The notes under the pieces: model-generated | What the model was told of the DNA's origin: nothing | What the model saw: the letters and a program-made list of their open reading frames with translations, nothing else | Databases searched by the model: none | Source of the DNA: Actinomycetes bacterium | Lineage (GTDB): Bacteria; Actinomycetota; Acidimicrobiia; Acidimicrobiales; Ilumatobacteraceae | Assembly (NCBI GenBank): GCA_014190235.1 | Contig: BJGC01000005.1 | Location: forward strand, 1 to 64,000 | Direction of reading: 5' to 3' | DNA: 64,000 bases | Made by a program: the position numbers and the translations under genes | Shown: piece by piece, positions 1-8,387 of the stretch | Numbering within the stretch: position 1 is the first letter of the stretch | How the letters are laid out: each line of letters starts with the position of its first letter

Positions 1-1057
1 CGCCAGCGATGTCGACGAGTTCTGATAAAGCTTCAATAGATTGATCTGGGTACAGCTCTGTCGTTGATTGTAAATGAAACCACCCCATGTATGTTTCCCA
101 GATTGTTCGAACACCCCATGACACCTTGCCATAACCTTGACCAACACGCAGAGCGGGTGGCAGTGTGATCTCTTTCATCAATGTGAATACATCACGACCG
201 GCGTTCAGTCCCTCAAGAGTTGAGCGATGTACAAAATCCACTGCTCCGTGCAGGCGTGCGAGTGCTGCATCAATAAGTTCAGAGCCAATAATTGGTTCAT
301 GACGACCAGTTACAAGCATGGAGGGACAAAGATGACGAAGTTTGTCTACGGTCTCTAGATACGGTTCGACGAAACGATATCTATCCCCTCGCAGTGTATT
401 GAAGTTTGGAAAATGCGGAAATAATGGACCGAGTAGGTTCGAGATAAGTGCAGTTTGTGATGCGGGAAGCCACACAATCATCGAGTCAATGGTCTCGCCT
501 GTTGCTGCGATGAGTTCTACATCACGACCACCAACGTTGAAGTTATATCGATCCGCAAAAACAACATCGGGCGTTGGAGAGTCTTGCCTCATGGGCACGC
601 CAGGGTTCTGGGACGCTATTCGTTGTGCGGCGGCGCCTGTGATGTCAAACCACACTTTTGCAGTGCGATAACGCAGACTTTGTATGCGAGCATCATCAGC
701 CTGACACGCAACATTATTTTGCTGTGCAATGTAGATGGTTTCTGGATCTCGAAATAGTGCGACGCCACCAACATGGTCAACATGTGCTTGCGTTGTCAGA
801 ATATGAGTCGTCGGACCCGAACAAATAGCGTCAAATACGCGCTTGTGATGCACTGCTTCATACCCCATGCCCGTGTTGACAATTATTCTGCCCTCATCAT
901 GCACAATCATGTATGCAGCAGTTGCCCCGCTTGACCGAAATATCCCGGGCGCCACTTCGCGGGCAGGATCTTCATAGTGATGCTGAAGAAGTTCTTTTCC
1001 GGGCCGAGTATCAATTAGATGATCGACTTGCTTTTGTATATCTGAACTGCTCTCCAT
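1..1057 (-). CDS. Alkylsulfatase-like metallo-beta-lactamase-fold hydrolase (3' end outside window)
   Basis: Reading the minus strand from the ATG at 1057 gives an open frame to the window edge, so the C-terminus is missing. The order is an N-terminal MBL fold with TQAHVDHVGG near residue 90, then ATGETIDSMIVWLP, a GPLFPHFPN segment and LVTGRHEPI, followed by the start of a helical region (GYGKVSWGVRTIWETYMGW) that resembles the dimerisation domain of SdsA/BDS1-type alkyl sulfatases. Such enzymes hydrolyse sulfate esters with two zinc ions. The first His of the HxHxDH motif is Gln here, so the metal site may be altered. The start lies 1 nt after the stop of the sulfotransferase, so the two genes are probably co-translated. 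The substrate is unknown. Confidence 0.85.
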   Translation of the reverse strand, partial: MESSSDIQKQVDHLIDTRPGKELLQHHYEDPAREVAPGIFRSSGATAAYMIVHDEGRIIVNTGMGYEAVHHKRVFDAICSGPTTHILTTQAHVDHVGGVALFRDPETIYIAQQNNVACQADDARIQSLRYRTAKVWFDITGAAAQRIASQNPGVPMRQDSPTPDVVFADRYNFNVGGRDVELIAATGETIDSMIVWLPASQTALISNLLGPLFPHFPNFNTLRGDRYRFVEPYLETVDKLRHLCPSMLVTGRHEPIIGSELIDAALARLHGAVDFVHRSTLEGLNAGRDVFTLMKEITLPPALRVGQGYGKVSWGVRTIWETYMGWFHLQSTTELYPDQSIEALSELVDIAG

Positions 1058-1058
1058 A

Positions 1059-2312
1059 CTATTTCACCTCAATTAGCACATTGAATTTTTCGAGATACGG
1101 CATAAATCTTTCCCGAATCTGTTCAGGAGTGCGATCAAAGTCCGCTCGAACATCGTAGACCACAGAGTCTTGTCCATCACGAGAACGCTCGATGACACGC
1201 TTATTGATCTGCTCCTCTGCTTTTTTGCTCAGCACATGCGACGAAAACTCGCACACTTGCTTCACCATGTCTGCATCATTTGCCATGAAGTCATTGAAGT
1301 GAACATCGATGCGCTGGTTAGGTGGAATCTTGTCAACATCGCGCACTGCTGCCGTGAGGAGGCGGTCGATTCTGTCGGTCCAATAATCGATATACCAACC
1401 AGGATCAATTGTGCGATATGCCATCCGCGCCGCATACGTAATCATCGTCGCCGCCGATTGAACAACAGCCACAGGATCTCGGTGAGTCATCACGATGGTC
1501 GCGTCTGGAAAGGTGTTCATCAACGGACCGATTTGTTCAAAGTGTTGGGGTGACTTCAAGATCCATCGCTTGCGTGGTCGCAAAAACGTGAGCACCTTGA
1601 GCATGGTGTGCATGTAGTCATAGTGCGGCTGTTGATCGGTTGACAAATAGTGATCGCGCCACTGCGGACAGCGCGCTACCCACTCCAAGTTGTACGAAGC
1701 AAAGTCTGGCAACATCAACTCAATCTCTTCGTGCACGTGTTCAGGGTCCATCGGATGCATAAGTGCTACGTGCGGAGTCACGACTTGCATTTGTTCCCAC
1801 TCTTTGGCGCACCGCACATAACGCGGATCGCGACCATCAGGGCCGGCGCCATCACCTGGCATTGGGATCGGCTCGTAACTTTCCCAGAGTGGCATCGACC
1901 TCATGCTTTGATCTGCTGACAAAAGGTTCAAGAGATGCGTTGTTCCGGTGCGTGGTAGCCCCAAGATAATGATTGGTCGCTCTATTTTGATGTCATGGAT
2001 CTCTGGATGACGGCGCAAAAGATCATGCGTCAATAATCGATTCGAGACATACCGAACGCAACTATTTCGAAGTGACAAATTTGCAATGCGGAGTCGATCG
2101 GGGTCTTGGCCTACTTCGTCTAACCACAATGACAATCGGTCAACGAAGTCGAGAGCACCGAAGTCGTCGAGCCCAGTACGAAGGGACGCCTCAGTAAGAA
2201 TGCCCTGCGACGACATATCTAGGGCAAGGGACTCGCCGTACTCGTGCGCCAAACGTTGCACATCGGTGAGTTCTGGCCTTGCCAGATCAGTGATTCGGAT
2301 TTTCGCTGACAT
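1059..2312 (-). CDS. Sulfotransferase family protein
   Basis: This 417-residue protein carries the two PAPS-binding signatures of sulfotransferases: the 5'-phosphosulfate loop LGLPRTGTTHLLNLL near residue 115 and the 3'-phosphate motif MTHRDPVAVVQSAATM near residue 277. It fits the bacterial Sulfotransferase_3 type, which moves sulfate from PAPS to a hydroxyl group of a small molecule or lipid. The ATG is preceded by AGGAG at good spacing. It is followed 1 nt later by an alkylsulfatase-like gene, so a sulfate-adding and a sulfate-removing type enzyme are encoded side by side. Divergent from the oxidoreductase at 2346. The substrate cannot be read from the sequence. Confidence 0.9.
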   Translation of the reverse strand: MSAKIRITDLARPELTDVQRLAHEYGESLALDMSSQGILTEASLRTGLDDFGALDFVDRLSLWLDEVGQDPDRLRIANLSLRNSCVRYVSNRLLTHDLLRRHPEIHDIKIERPIIILGLPRTGTTHLLNLLSADQSMRSMPLWESYEPIPMPGDGAGPDGRDPRYVRCAKEWEQMQVVTPHVALMHPMDPEHVHEEIELMLPDFASYNLEWVARCPQWRDHYLSTDQQPHYDYMHTMLKVLTFLRPRKRWILKSPQHFEQIGPLMNTFPDATIVMTHRDPVAVVQSAATMITYAARMAYRTIDPGWYIDYWTDRIDRLLTAAVRDVDKIPPNQRIDVHFNDFMANDADMVKQVCEFSSHVLSKKAEEQINKRVIERSRDGQDSVVYDVRADFDRTPEQIRERFMPYLEKFNVLIEVK

Positions 2313-2345
2313 TATCTCCTCGTCTCAAATAGTAGTCTGCATGAA

Positions 2346-3347
2346 ATGAATGGTCTCCGTCTTGGACTCGTCGGATGTGGCGCGATCGCCCAATGGCACG
2401 CCAGGGCTTTGCAGAGCACGAAACGAACGACCGTCACCGCCTGTGTAGATGTCTCGACAGAACGCGCAAATTATCTCGCCGAATTAACTGGTGGAACTGC
2501 CTGCTCGACTATCACTGAAGCACTCGCTATCGGGGTAGACGCTCTCGCCATCTTGGTGCCGCATCATCTTCATCAAGACCTCGTGACTGAAGCACTACGT
2601 GCTGGAGTTCATGTTGCTCTAGAAAAACCCATGGCTCCAAGCCCCCAAGCGTGTGAACAAATCCTCGCAGTAGCGGCGCAGCATCCCGCCCGTGTCTTTA
2701 TGTTGACCGAAAATGCCCAATACTGGCCCGAGGTACTGATCGCACAAGAACTGATCCGTAATGGTGCAATCGGTGACATTATTACTGCCCGTTCATGGCA
2801 CAACTTCGGCATTACTCCAGAGTTTTACCCCTCACAGGACTCATGGAGATTTCAGGCAGCCCAGGCTGGTGGTGGAGTTGCTCTTGATACTGGTTCACAT
2901 TGGATGCGACCACTGCGAATGATTCTGGGAGAGATTGATGAAGTTGTGGGCGTTACATCCCGCATCCAAGAAAAAATGGAGGGTGAATCATTAGTGCGTG
3001 CCCTCTGTAAGTTTCAGTCTGGCGTTGTGGCAAGTTTTGATGTCATGCTTGCAACCGGCGCCGTTGCGCTGCAGCCACATTTTCAATTCACAGGTACAAA
3101 AGGAGAAATTGTGATCTCTGCTTTGGGTGAGGTGCGTCTCTTTGATGGCAGTGATTGGCAAGGAACGGTGGTTGGAACGGGTAACTATATGGATAGCTAC
3201 ATTGGGGTTTGGAATGATTTCGAAGCCGCGGTGCTCGATAATAAGCCGCTTGAAGCAGATGCTCAATACTCTCTTGGAGAAGTTCGTGCTGCTCTTGCAA
3301 TCACACGAAGCGCACAAACGCATCAGTGGGAGAAAGTCTGGTCGTGA
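2346..3347 (+). CDS. Gfo/Idh/MocA family NAD(P)-dependent oxidoreductase
   Basis: The protein has 333 residues. The N-terminus holds a Rossmann dinucleotide-binding motif (GLVGCGAIAQWHARAL) and the family's EKP motif (VALEKPMAPS) near residue 95, where the Lys is the usual catalytic residue. The C-terminal half is the alpha/beta substrate-binding domain, including GGGVALDTGSHWMRPL with the conserved D/H pair near residue 180. These enzymes oxidise or reduce sugars, inositols and related alcohols. The stop codon overlaps the GTG of the next gene (GTGA), so it is the first gene of a three-gene operon with an SDR and a PhyH dioxygenase. The substrate is not identifiable. Confidence 0.92.
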   Translation: MNGLRLGLVGCGAIAQWHARALQSTKRTTVTACVDVSTERANYLAELTGGTACSTITEALAIGVDALAILVPHHLHQDLVTEALRAGVHVALEKPMAPSPQACEQILAVAAQHPARVFMLTENAQYWPEVLIAQELIRNGAIGDIITARSWHNFGITPEFYPSQDSWRFQAAQAGGGVALDTGSHWMRPLRMILGEIDEVVGVTSRIQEKMEGESLVRALCKFQSGVVASFDVMLATGAVALQPHFQFTGTKGEIVISALGEVRLFDGSDWQGTVVGTGNYMDSYIGVWNDFEAAVLDNKPLEADAQYSLGEVRAALAITRSAQTHQWEKVWS

Positions 3348-4102
3348 CGACATCAAACTCAACTACTTTTAACTTTCAAGGTGCTCGTGTTCTTGTCACT
3401 GGAGGCTCGAACGGAATTGGACTAGAGATCGCCCAGTCGTTTGTTCTTGCTGGCGCAATCGTCACGATTACTGGCACGAAAGATTCATCAGCGCAGTACT
3501 CGCATGATCTCTCGCGTTTTAAGTACATCAAATGTGTCATGAGTAGCCGTGAAGATGTCAACTCGCTAGCGGCAAGCATTTCTGCGCTAGATATTTTGGT
3601 GAACAATGCCGGACAAGTAATGCCCAATGGCGGTAACGAATATGACCCCGACGTCTTTGAAGAAGCAGTACTCATCAATCTCTCCGCAGCCTTTCGGCTC
3701 ACTCAACTACTGCAACCTCTCCTTGCGAAATCAACGCTTCGCGGGGGCGCTTGCGTCATCAATATGGCTTCACTTGCATCGTTTTTTGCAGTCGAGTTTG
3801 TCCCTGGCTATGGCGCTGCCAAGGCAGCCGTTGTCCAGATGACAAAAACTCTTGCCGTGCATTACGCCAGCGATAACATTCGCGTCAATGCAATCGCGCC
3901 AGGACTGGTCGAATCCAACATGACAGCCCCAATGCTGCCCTTTGACGCGTTGACCAAACCACACCTCGATCGCTCTCCTATTCGCCGCATTGGTACGCCT
4001 TCAGATATCGCTCCAGCAGCGCTCTTTCTTGCATCCGAAGCAAGTCAATTCATCACCGGGCACACGCTCGTCGTTGATGGCGGGTTTTCAGCAAAGGGGT
4101 AA
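3344..4102 (+). CDS. SDR family short-chain dehydrogenase/reductase
   Basis: A classical SDR of about 252 residues. It shows the cofactor loop TGGSNGIG near the N-terminus, the structural NNAG motif, the catalytic YxxxK as YGAAKAAVVQ, and the C-terminal GHTLVVDGGF. An in-frame ATG at 3326 would overlap the upstream gene by 22 nt. The GTG at 3344, which overlaps the upstream TGA as GTGA, is the better start because it gives normal SDR spacing and matches the coupling seen throughout this window. It probably oxidises or reduces an alcohol/ketone in the same pathway as the flanking oxidoreductase and dioxygenase. Confidence 0.92.
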   Translation: MTTSNSTTFNFQGARVLVTGGSNGIGLEIAQSFVLAGAIVTITGTKDSSAQYSHDLSRFKYIKCVMSSREDVNSLAASISALDILVNNAGQVMPNGGNEYDPDVFEEAVLINLSAAFRLTQLLQPLLAKSTLRGGACVINMASLASFFAVEFVPGYGAAKAAVVQMTKTLAVHYASDNIRVNAIAPGLVESNMTAPMLPFDALTKPHLDRSPIRRIGTPSDIAPAALFLASEASQFITGHTLVVDGGFSAKG

Positions 4103-4104
4103 AC

Positions 4105-4974
4105 ATGACATCGTCACTTCTTCGAACTATCACAAATGATGAAATTGAGACATTCTGGCGCGATGGTGTCGTTTGCCTGCGAAAAGTTGTTGACCCCGAT
4201 CTTCTTCGCAGTATGGAAGCACCATTAGCGGCGCTGTTTGATACCTCTGAGGTCGCAGACCTCTCAGCGATGGGTGATGCGATTGCCAAAAGTGGCAACG
4301 ACGTTCAACGCGGCGATGTACCTCTCACCGGACGTGGACGATTCTTTGCAGGAGTCGATCACTGGCGCGAGCATGATCAATTTCATTTTTTTGCATGCGA
4401 TTCACCAATGCCCGAAATTGCAGGTGCAATTATGCGCTCTTCGACTGTGCGTCTTTGGGAGGACAGTGTTCTTGCCAAAGAGCCTGGCACTATTGAGCGC
4501 ACAGCGTGGCATCAAGACTTGGCGTACTTTCATGTGGAGGGCAACAAGGTGTGCACGATGTGGTGTCCACTCGACAATGTGACCTCCGAATCTGGCGCAG
4601 TCAAATTCGTCGCAGGCTCACATCTTTGGCCCGATGTCTACCAGCCAAATCTTTTCATTTCTTCAATGGTGATTCCTGGTACTCACGGACCCGCGATTCC
4701 AGACATTGATGCGATGGCCGAGAGCAATGAGTGTTCGGTCATTTCATTTAACACAGAACCTGGCGATGTCACCGTGCACCATGGACGAACTATTCATGGC
4801 GCGGGCCCCAACACCACTCAGGGATTCAGACGCGCAATTAGTCTTCGATACTGCGGCGACGACACGACCTATTTCACTCGCGCTGGTGCACCATTAAAAG
4901 CGCATCATCGCAACATCGTCGACGGCAATCCGCTTCACGAAGATGACTGCCCCACCGTGTGGCTGGCGTCATAA
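4105..4974 (+). CDS. Phytanoyl-CoA dioxygenase (PhyH) family protein
   Basis: This 289-residue protein has the double-stranded beta-helix pattern of Fe(II)/2-oxoglutarate oxygenases of the PhyH family. The opening is typical (DEIETFWRDGVVCLRKVV). The iron ligands are visible as HxD in TAWHQDLAYFHVEG (near residue 135) and the distal His in VHHGRTIHGAGPN (near residue 225), followed by an Arg for 2-oxoglutarate (RAISLRYCGDD). It starts 2 nt after the SDR stop with AAAGGGG upstream. It likely hydroxylates a small molecule or acyl chain. It closes the oxidoreductase-SDR-dioxygenase operon. Confidence 0.9.
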   Translation: MTSSLLRTITNDEIETFWRDGVVCLRKVVDPDLLRSMEAPLAALFDTSEVADLSAMGDAIAKSGNDVQRGDVPLTGRGRFFAGVDHWREHDQFHFFACDSPMPEIAGAIMRSSTVRLWEDSVLAKEPGTIERTAWHQDLAYFHVEGNKVCTMWCPLDNVTSESGAVKFVAGSHLWPDVYQPNLFISSMVIPGTHGPAIPDIDAMAESNECSVISFNTEPGDVTVHHGRTIHGAGPNTTQGFRRAISLRYCGDDTTYFTRAGAPLKAHHRNIVDGNPLHEDDCPTVWLAS

Positions 4975-5130
4975 GACCTCAATTTGACAGACCCCGTTTG
5001 TCGGTCCAGGACATATCGGCGTCTGAGGCTTTTACCCAATAAGGGTGTACACATTCTTTGTGCCACAAACATTTAATCAAGCGCTCCCTAACTATGCCAG
5101 CGTGTTTCTTGGTCTACAGTCAATGTTCTT

Positions 5131-5871
5131 ATGAAAAAGTTTCTTTTCGTTATTGCACTATTTGCACTATTTCCAGCCACAGCAGCCAAAGCGCATGACC
5201 CAATCATCCTGACGTCGGAGCAGAGCACGCCAATTGATGGGCCACTGCTTGTTGACGGCACAATTTCTTTTGCGCTATACGGGTCTCTTGAAATGTCCGA
5301 CGACACAAGGGGTTTTCGCGTCAAGTTCAACGAAGGTGACCCGCTCTACATATCGCTGCTGATCCCTGACCTTGCGCCAGAAAATGCAATAAAGGACACT
5401 GAGTTGCCCTACCTCGAAGTAGTTGACCCGTCCGGCACCAAAACCACGTTGGCAACAACTGAGCGAATTGCATTTCCCGAGCCATTTACTGGCACTAATT
5501 ACATCCGATTAGTAGAGCAAACTGACGTGGCAACAATGGGCATTTACTCGATCACGATCACTGGCAAGTCGCCTGCTCGATTCACGGTTTCAGTGGGCAA
5601 GAAGGAACAATTTGGTACAGCAGTTGAAAATATCACGAATCGTGCCCTCGGTGTTACTGGTGTCATGGCGTGGTACGAAACGGCCTCAACTACTCAAACG
5701 ACCGTCACCGATGAAACCAGTGGTTCAGACCAGTCATCTGGAATATCAGAGAATTCCCTGTCATCCGAAAATGACTACCCAAATATTGCAATAATTGTGA
5801 TCGTTGGCATAGTCGTCCTCGGCGGTGCGGCTTTGATTCTCAAAAACCGCCAGAAAAAAACGAGAGCGTGA
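5131..5871 (+). CDS. Secreted, membrane-anchored protein of unknown function
   Basis: I do not recognise a named family. The 246-residue protein has a clear signal peptide (MKKFLFVIALFALFP, cleavage probably after AKA), an extracellular beta-rich body with a Gly/Pro/Thr-rich composition, a low-complexity Ser/Thr/Gln linker from about residue 185 to 212, a single C-terminal transmembrane helix (IAIIVIVGIVVLGGAALIL), and a basic tail (KNRQKKTRA). This is the layout of an actinobacterial cell-surface protein anchored with its bulk outside. It stands alone: 156 bp separate it from the PhyH gene and it converges on the nuclease gene downstream. Confidence 0.8.
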   Translation: MKKFLFVIALFALFPATAAKAHDPIILTSEQSTPIDGPLLVDGTISFALYGSLEMSDDTRGFRVKFNEGDPLYISLLIPDLAPENAIKDTELPYLEVVDPSGTKTTLATTERIAFPEPFTGTNYIRLVEQTDVATMGIYSITITGKSPARFTVSVGKKEQFGTAVENITNRALGVTGVMAWYETASTTQTTVTDETSGSDQSSGISENSLSSENDYPNIAIIVIVGIVVLGGAALILKNRQKKTRA

Positions 5872-5971
5872 TCTAACCTGGCATACCCCGTGAGTAGGTG
5901 GATCGAAATATTCACCAACCACTGACGGTCGATGGCATTTGTTTTCAGTTGCAAAAACTGAGGAGTCAGAC

Positions 5972-7633
5972 TCAACAACCGGTTGAACCTGTCGAGGCCC
6001 GGATATGGCGGGCAATGCACAAAATTTCATCGATGATTTCAGTATCAATTGGTATTGCTGGAGCACTCTCTAGCGGACGGCTGAGCAACTGAACGAAGTC
6101 GGCCCCTAAAGGTGGGGCAATCGGCGAAAATACGGTGCCGTCGATGTGCGTGGATTGCAAGAGTCCGCAATTTATTTGATACGAGATTTGTTGACCTGCA
6201 GAGTTTGTGGCGCCAGCTGCATCAGGATTAATGACAAAGTCGAAACTTCCGGCGTCGACCAACTCACGAGCAGTTTGAGTGCGGCGCAAAACCGACTGAA
6301 GGGCTTCAATGCGCGCAAGTACGTCGCCGGCTTCTTCAAAGCACTGCGCCTGAGAATGTCTTTGCATTTTTTCGGTGAGTTTGTCAATTATTTCTTGCTC
6401 ATTGCCCGACATTGCGCTGACAACTCGTTGAACTTCAGCGGCGTAAATTTGTGGATCGGCAGTGCCCGAGCATGGGCACTGAGCCAGACCAAGTTGGGCC
6501 GCTGAGCACATCGGTGAATCTTGGGACGGTTGATAATTGCGACCCATGCGTACGGTGCAGCGGCGAAGCGGCACAACTGACTCAATCGCATCCACGACAT
6601 TTCGTGCTATCGCTCGAGTGGAAATTGGACCAAGATAAATATCGTTGGCGTTCACTGCGCCAGTAGCGACACGATTTGTGATCATCAATCGTGGCCACTG
6701 CTCCCCGAGCGTCAGCCGCACGTAGCAGTACTTTGCCGCCCGCGTGCCCACGTAGTTGTAGCGAGGGCGCAATTTTGTGATTATGCGAAGTTCAAGCACT
6801 TCAGCAGTCAATAAGTCGGGGGTAGCAACATAATGAACTGACTGCATCAACTTGAGAAGTGAGCCGATCTTGCGTCGGGTATCGCCAGTCCCAAAATAGC
6901 TCCGAACGCGGGCGCGGATGTTTGTTGCTTTGCCGACATACAGCACATCACCTCTGCCATCAACAAATAAATAGACACCAGGACTGCGTGGTAGATCAAC
7001 CGTCAATTTTAGTTTTGAGGCCTGCGGATGCGCCCAGATTTTTGCCAATGCTGCAAAATCATCAAGATCAAACACGCCAAACCCGGCAGCACGCTCTATT
7101 AAATAGTGCAACAAATCGCCCGTGGCCAACACATCATTAATGGCGCGGTGGCACGGCTGATGTCGCAGGTTTAGGCTTGTCGCAAGAGTCGACAACTTAC
7201 AATTTTTGACTTCTGCCCCAACGAGTCGTCGCGCCAGCCCAACGGTATCTAGAACGCGATTTGTCAGAGGTTCGTAGTCGGCGCGCAGTAGAGCCGCGTT
7301 GATGAACCCGATGTCAAAACGTGCATTATGCGCGACCAAAACTGAGGTACCGATGAATTGAAGCAACGGTGCAAGAGTTTGTTCAATCGGCGGTGCGTTT
7401 GCCACCATCGCGTCGCTTATTCCGGTGAAAACCGTAATGAACGCAGGGATTGCACATCCAGGATTTACCAGAGTTGTATAACGTGCAATTTCCTGCCCCC
7501 CAAGATATTTCACGGCACCAATTTCAGTGATTGCGTGAAACTCGCTTGAGCCACCCGTGGTCTCGAGGTCTACAACACAGAATTCGACTTCGTTGAGTGC
7601 AATCGATTCGGTAGTTTGCTCAGATTGCGTCAT
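5972..7633 (-). CDS. DEDDh exonuclease fused to GIY-YIG nuclease (UvrC/Cho-like)
   Basis: The 553-residue protein joins two nucleases. Residues 15-185 form a DnaQ/PolC-epsilon-type 3'-5' exonuclease: CVVDLETTGG (Exo I, D22/E24), AHNARFDIGF (Exo II, 101-110) and HRAINDV (Exo III, H162/D167). Residues 217-300 form a GIY-YIG domain like UvrC's N-terminus (GVYLFVDGRGDVLYVGK). Further on is a UVR-like segment (EKMQRHSQAQCFEEAGDVL). There is no C-terminal RNase H/HhH part, so it cannot replace UvrC's 5' incision. The architecture is known in actinobacteria and suggests a DNA repair role related to Cho. It is a single-gene unit upstream of a 229-bp gap. Confidence 0.93.
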   Translation of the reverse strand: MTQSEQTTESIALNEVEFCVVDLETTGGSSEFHAITEIGAVKYLGGQEIARYTTLVNPGCAIPAFITVFTGISDAMVANAPPIEQTLAPLLQFIGTSVLVAHNARFDIGFINAALLRADYEPLTNRVLDTVGLARRLVGAEVKNCKLSTLATSLNLRHQPCHRAINDVLATGDLLHYLIERAAGFGVFDLDDFAALAKIWAHPQASKLKLTVDLPRSPGVYLFVDGRGDVLYVGKATNIRARVRSYFGTGDTRRKIGSLLKLMQSVHYVATPDLLTAEVLELRIITKLRPRYNYVGTRAAKYCYVRLTLGEQWPRLMITNRVATGAVNANDIYLGPISTRAIARNVVDAIESVVPLRRCTVRMGRNYQPSQDSPMCSAAQLGLAQCPCSGTADPQIYAAEVQRVVSAMSGNEQEIIDKLTEKMQRHSQAQCFEEAGDVLARIEALQSVLRRTQTARELVDAGSFDFVINPDAAGATNSAGQQISYQINCGLLQSTHIDGTVFSPIAPPLGADFVQLLSRPLESAPAIPIDTEIIDEILCIARHIRASTGSTGC

Positions 7634-7862
7634 CTGGCAACGCTGACAACTATCAAACTACACATTTTTGCACGAGAGCAGTTTTTCATCGCCAAAGACT
7701 ACCTGCGGGGTGTCGGGGTGTCGGGATTGTAAACCTCATTCGGCGCACATGGACTGAGGCGATTATCGTCCTGAGAATGGAATCACTTGATATTCGCAGG
7801 ACTGAGTCTGCAGAAGGCGCAGTGGAGAACAAATATTCTTCTTGACTTAATGCCTCTCAAAA
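7634..7862. other. Intergenic stretch, no gene found
   Basis: These 229 bp lie between the start of the nuclease gene and the end of the selenoprotein-like gene, both on the minus strand. I checked it for a tRNA-Sec because of the neighbouring gene and found no T-arm or long extra arm. It holds a short tandem repeat in which ggggtgtc occurs twice around 7708-7725. The part nearest 7634 presumably carries the nuclease promoter. Confidence 0.5.
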
Positions 7863-8387
7863 TTATCTGCCGAGTTCTGCGATGATTGAATCAAGTTCAG
7901 TCTCCGACATTGCTCCCAAGCGCCGCGTGACAGTTCCATCCGTATCAATAAACACCCAGGCAGGCTGATACGGAATCTCATACTCTGCGTAGACGTCTCC
8001 GGGTGTGTCGTCAATATTTATGAACGAGATGTCATGCTTGGCGACAAAATCTTCATAACTTGAAGTGTCTCCACTCCAAGCAACCCCAACGATTTCTACT
8101 GACTCGCTATATTTTTGATGAACCGCCTCGACCGAGGGGGCTTCGCTATTGCAGGTAGTTCAACCAGGCGCCCAAAACCAAAAAGCGACTGGCGTATCTT
8201 TGATCTCTTTCGCTAGATCAAATTGTCGCCCCTCAATCGTTGTCAATTGCTGTGATTGAACGGCTCCTTGGGTGTTTGTGGGTAGGGAGACTGTCGTGTC
8301 GCCCACTGTTGTAGAGCCTCCGGATGCGCACGACGTTGCCAGAGTCAATACTCCAAGAATGGCAATTATGTGAACGAATTTTCTCAC
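7863..8387 (-). CDS. Selenocysteine-containing DsbE/MPT53-like thiol-disulfide oxidoreductase lipoprotein (in-frame TGA at codon 76)
   Basis: Translation starts at GTG 8387 and runs to TAA 7863 if the TGA at 8160-8162 is read as selenocysteine, giving 174 residues. Residues 1-20 are a lipoprotein signal peptide with lipobox ATSC (Cys20). A thioredoxin-fold redoxin follows. The active site reads FWAPG-U76-T-T-C79-NSEAP, that is UxxC where relatives have CxxC. The cis-Pro motif YQPAWVFID follows near residue 148. Layout and spacing resemble mycobacterial MPT53/DsbE (from memory WFWTPWCPFCNAEAP and WQPAFVF), an extracytoplasmic disulfide-forming protein. The frame after the TGA keeps the fold to the end without any other stop. 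A SECIS-like hairpin lies 17 nt past the TGA. A nonsense mutation is the main alternative. Confidence 0.82.
8121..8142 (-). promoter_or_regulatory. Candidate bacterial SECIS hairpin
   Basis: In the mRNA (minus strand) AGCCCCCUC and GAGGCGGUU pair around a GGUC loop. The stem has eight pairs (one G-U) and a single C-C mismatch. There are 17 nt between the UGA and the stem and 26 nt to the loop. Bacterial SECIS elements bound by SelB are stems close behind the UGA with a G (often GGU) at the start of a small apical loop, so position, length and loop all fit. It lies within the coding frame and does not interrupt it. Confidence 0.75.

Noticed and set aside
4975-5130. TTGACA near 4984 as a -35 promoter element
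   Set aside because: No convincing -10 at 16-18 bp spacing, so I did not list a promoter.
7708-7725. ggggtgtc tandem repeat as CRISPR or regulatory array
   Set aside because: Only two adjacent short copies without spacers; no cas genes in the window.
7634-7862. tRNA-Sec (selC) next to the selenoprotein-like gene
   Set aside because: No T-arm consensus, no long variable arm and no fitting acceptor stem on either strand.
8160-8162. TGA as simple nonsense mutation or a recoded TGA=Trp code
   Set aside because: TGA is the normal stop of many genes here, so no code change. The TGA position at the redox Cys and the SECIS-like stem make a random nonsense mutation less likely, though it cannot be excluded without the rest of the genome.
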